64,000 nucleotides of DNA from Narthecium ossifragum (lineage: Eukaryota; Streptophyta; Magnoliopsida; Dioscoreales; Nartheciaceae). Within the stretch, counting starts at the first letter, position 1; the number at the start of each line of letters is the position of its first letter. Where the stretch lies: contig OY986970.1 in the NCBI GenBank assembly GCA_963920575.1, positions 27,299,869 to 27,363,868 on the forward strand. The letters run 5' to 3'. A model generated the notes under the pieces. The model saw nothing but the letters and a program-made list of their open reading frames with translations, was not told the origin of the DNA and searched no databases. The translations under genes and the position numbers were made by a program. This document shows, piece after piece, positions 61,347 through 64,000 of this stretch.

Positions 61347-62230
61347 AAAGGATGTGTAGGTGTAGCATCACGAACCTTTTAATCTATCTGGCAGAAATAA
61401 CGGACTATATATATATGGCAATCAGGACATGAAGATTATGCATGTATATAATATGCAAAATTAATAATAGAGATGGAGAAATTAAGATTACACCTGAGAA
61501 AGCCAATGGAGAGCGAGAGAAGAGAACACCATGTGCATGCTTCCACTAGCGAAGAGCCTCCCATAGAAGGATCCTGGTGCTCCGAATACGAGAAATGGCC
61601 CCCCAAACTCATGATGGTCACATAATACTAGTCTATCATAGAAGTGTGGAAGGTTCTTAAAGTTGGCATTGAAGTCGTTCCCGGGAAGATCATTCAAGAA
61701 AAGTTCCAACTGATCTGGCCCGCCTGATCCCAATTCCAATTCCGTGATCATCTTCTGCATATGCATGCATCTCAGCTGGTGGATTGCATCGATGATCATA
61801 GAGATTGCTGCGAAGGCATTGGGGCCAGAAGCACAGCCCAAGTCTCCAATTCTTATGCTCTTTGGGACGACGCCTGACGGCCACCTGCAGCTGCCACATA
61901 CTTGTTCTACTGCTTCCTTTATCATTGGCTTCATCGTGTATAGAACTGCCCTCTAGATTAAAATTATCCATATATAGGATCGGAATTAATTGATCTAGAG
62001 GTTAATTAATTAGCTATATATAACGGACGTATGTAACTAAGTATGTTGCCGGGAATAATTAATTAGCCACTATATATGTACATACATACAAGATGACTGC
62101 AAGAAAGAGAGAGAGAGGGGGAGTAAATAGGCCGGGAAGAGAGAGAGATACTTACTTCGGGAGTGGAATTGTTGGCGTAGCTGGTATTTCCTTCCCCTCC
62201 ATTCATGTGTAGAACTTTCTGCACGTCCAT
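59666..62230 (-). CDS. SABATH-family S-adenosylmethionine carboxyl methyltransferase
   Basis: SABATH enzymes methylate the carboxyl group of small acids such as salicylate, benzoate, jasmonate, indole-acetate or gibberellin, using SAM, in the cytosol. Four exons (62230-62156, 61952-61494, 60482-60225, 60052-59666) join in phase 0 to 392 codons plus TAA, a normal size. Motifs: GGEGNTSYANNS (about 11-22), DLGCASGPN (62-70, SAM site), FLNDLPGNDFN (110-120), GSFYGRLF, and LHWLSQ at 173-178, where Trp175 corresponds to the substrate-contacting Trp151 of Clarkia SAMT. The residue before it is His, not the Met of salicylate-specific enzymes. The position of the carboxylate-binding Gln25 is Glu25 here, the last codon of exon 1. 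The C-terminal cap includes SFNLPFYAPSAEEMKDVIE. The substrate cannot be told from sequence. Confidence 0.93.
60167..60196. repeat. (TA)n microsatellite, SABATH intron 3
   Basis: A TA run next to a (CA)n stretch (60119-60140) in the third intron. Confidence 0.9.
61304..61344. repeat. (TA)n microsatellite, SABATH intron 2
   Basis: About 20 TA units in the ~1-kb second intron (60483-61493), which otherwise shows a GCTAGCTAGCTAGCT run at 61137-61151 and no exon. Confidence 0.92.
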
Positions 62231-62330
62231 AGTAAGCTAGTTGTTGTTCCAACGATTTGATTGATCGATTGAGCTCTCCTATCCTCTCCTCTCCTCTCCT
62301 CTCCTCTCCTCTACTCTATATATATATTCA
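62231..62330 (-). promoter_or_regulatory. 5' leader and putative TATA box of the SABATH gene
   Basis: A (CTCCT)n run at 62274-62311 (AGGAG on the coding strand) and a TATATATATA stretch at 62317-62326 lie about 45-95 bp upstream of the ATG. The arrangement suggests a TATA box followed by a short purine-rich leader; this is inference. Confidence 0.45.
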
Positions 62331-62413
62331 GAAGCAGAGTAGTAGAATTAGGAAGCTGAGTGGATCGATGCCCTCCGGCAATGCAGGTGTACACGTTTGC
62401 TGCAGCCTGCAGG

Positions 62414-62446
62414 CACATCGCACATCGCACATCGCACATCGCACAT
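62414..62446. repeat. (CACATCG)n minisatellite
   Basis: Nearly five perfect 7-bp units upstream of the SABATH promoter. Confidence 0.95.
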
Positions 62447-62495
62447 GACGCATTGACACATGTAACGTATATGATGCCATACGAGTGCAATTTTG

Positions 62496-62691
62496 TTCAC
62501 CCACCTGAAAAGTGGGTGAACAAAACCCACCATGCTATTGGTGGAGAGAAAACATGTGGTCCCACTTAAATCATCATCTTTAACCAACATTGATTCACCC
62601 ACATGAAAAGTGGGTGAACAAAACCCACCTTGTTATTGGTGGAGAGAAAGCATGTGGTCCCACTTAAACCATCATCTTTAACCAACATTGA
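62496..62691. repeat. 98-bp tandem duplication with internal hairpin
   Basis: Two copies (62496-62593, 62594-62691) differ at only a few sites. Each starts with arms TTCACCCAC and GTGGGTGAA around a 7-nt loop, and both contain GGTGGAGAGAAA and CATGTGGTCCCACTTAAA. Confidence 0.92.
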
Positions 62692-63142
62692 AGACTACTG
62701 TACCAATAACCTTTAACCCGAAACCCGATAAACAGTACCTATCTAATAACCCGATATCGTATTCAACAGTCTAATATGATATCCAAGCCATCTAGGGTAT
62801 TGCACAGTACCCCCAACTGCTTAATACGATATCCAAGCCATCTAGGGTTCGGCCTCCACCGTCGCCCTCCTCCGCTTTCCATCCCCGCCCCGGCCTCCTC
62901 CGGTCTCCACCACTGCCCTCCTCCGTGCCCTCGAAGGGTATCTCCAAAGTCTTTGTCTTTATCTCCTCTTTCACATAATCTTCGATCTTGTTAGAAATTT
63001 TCACCTCAAATTTTATTGTTCAATAGAAAGCCTATACTTTCTCTTTTGCCCTTATCTGCAGGTCTTTTGGGCTAGAGTTCCTTTTGACTTTCAGATGCAT
63101 GAACAGGAAAGGAAAGAAAAGAAGAAAGGAGGGAAGAGCAAC
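62692..63142 (+). other. GC-rich stretch with an exon-like piece, cut by an LTR
   Basis: A GC-rich leader-like segment (62845-62940) is followed by an AT-rich stretch. A good splice acceptor (CCCTTATCTGCAG, 63049-63061) then leads into an open frame, VFWARVPFDFQMHEQERKEKK..., which stays open until the LTR at 63143. This may be the second exon of a small plus-strand gene, or another captured fragment, interrupted by insertion. I do not recognise the protein. Confidence 0.3.
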
Positions 63143-64000
63143 TGTGAGGACCCGTACCTCCAACCTGGTCCGACCGCGTTAGGTCGAGGGTCTGGGTTCG
63201 TGGTTTGGCCCGGTTGGCCTTGGTATGCGATCGGTTGATCGCATCGCTGCTTTTGACCCCAGTGGCATTTTGGTAAATATGCTCCCTGGTGGTCAGTTTC
63301 ACACCCGCGTTGCACACATGGCCTTTGATTGATGTATGTGTTTGATTAGAACCTTTAGGGTGCGTCCGATCGGAAGATCGGAGCTCGATCGGGAGAGATC
63401 GAATCAGACGGCTGTGATGGATTCCAGCTTTCTATTTAAACCCTTTCCTTTCTCTCTCTCCTTTCCTTTTCTTCTCCTCCGGCTTCTCTTTCTCTCTTCT
63501 TCCTTCTCTCCTGCGGCCGCCTGAGCTAGGGCATCGGAGGATGGCTTTCGAGGAGCGGATTCCGGCGATCGGAGTTGACGGACGCGTGGAGGAGCTTCAC
63601 TGCTTGCCCAAGTAGGTGTTTCTACCTCGATCCTTGGATCGGGTTCTCCTAGGATAGGTTTATTGTACTTTCGCTGTAGGAATACTTGTTAGAATGCTAT
63701 GTAGCTCTTTGTGCATGTAGTGTGGATGCTTTGAAGTATTCCTACCTCGCGATTTCCGTATTCTAACGGCTGGTTTTCCGTATTATCGCCGTTTCGTCGG
63801 TTTTCGCCATTTTGACCTAGATAGGAGATTTATCCGTCAAAAGTGTGATTTCTTTGCACCATTGGTTTCCCCATCGTTAATTATACATGCCTGCAAAGTT
63901 TCAATGATTTCCAACTAGTTTTGATCCTTAAAATCTAAGAAAATGGATTTTCGACACTGTTCTGATGAACTGTGCCTGAGGCTCGACGGTCGATCGGTGC
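63143..64000 (+). mobile_element. LTR copy running off the window
   Basis: It starts TGTGAGGACCCGTACCTCC and stays similar to the solo LTR at 47034-49796 through GGCCCGGTTGGCCTTGG, TTGATCGCATCG and GGTCAGTTTCACACCCGCG. It then passes into the same kind of pyrimidine-rich leader. Whether this is a solo LTR or the end of a full element cannot be seen. Confidence 0.85.

Overview
The window is nuclear DNA of a flowering plant. It has spliced genes with long AT-rich introns, plant-specific families (SABATH methyltransferase, GT14 glycosyltransferase, a plant-type symplekin) and dense nested transposons. The GC-rich gene pieces captured by transposons suggest a monocot, but this is inference and I cannot name the species.

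There are three real genes, all on the minus strand. (1) 2037-2755 holds the first three coding exons of a GT14 (core-2/I-branching type) glycosyltransferase whose remaining exons lie beyond the left edge. (2) 5041-39090 is one ~34 kb symplekin/PTA1 gene (closest to Arabidopsis ESP4), a scaffold of the mRNA 3'-end cleavage and polyadenylation machinery. I could trace 27 coding exons in continuous phase (1301 codons plus stop). (3) 59666-62230 is a four-exon SABATH carboxyl methyltransferase of 392 residues.

The symplekin introns hold much smaller repeats: a MULE-type MITE (5362-5879), an LTR remnant (about 14.2-15.4 kb), a 1.3 kb LTR element with intact ends (22699-24037), a very short tRNA-derived SINE (27631-27737), and about ten scattered copies of a GC-rich repeat full of CCGG/GCCGGCAC motifs.

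From 39.3 to 58.2 kb is a transposon hub with no intact host gene. In order it holds: a MULE with a GRF-like zinc-finger exon (39933-40862); a Pack-MULE with fused MUR3-like and glyoxal-oxidase fragments (42285-44030); a hAT-like element (44731-45249); a PIF/Harbinger-like element with an SCC4/MAU2 fragment (45391-46321); two related TIR elements with iterated end modules and hairpin-rich tandem repeats (46451-50502, itself split by a solo LTR at 47034-49796, and about 50740-52208); and a Ty1/copia element (52513-58213) cut by two LTRs of another family. Target-site duplications could be read directly for most of them, so the order of insertion can be reconstructed.

The genes do not form a pathway. 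The biological interest lies in the transposon hub, where at least three unrelated elements within about 6.5 kb have each captured host exons, and in details of the genes: two GC-AG introns and a Gln-to-Glu change at a substrate-contacting position of the SABATH enzyme.
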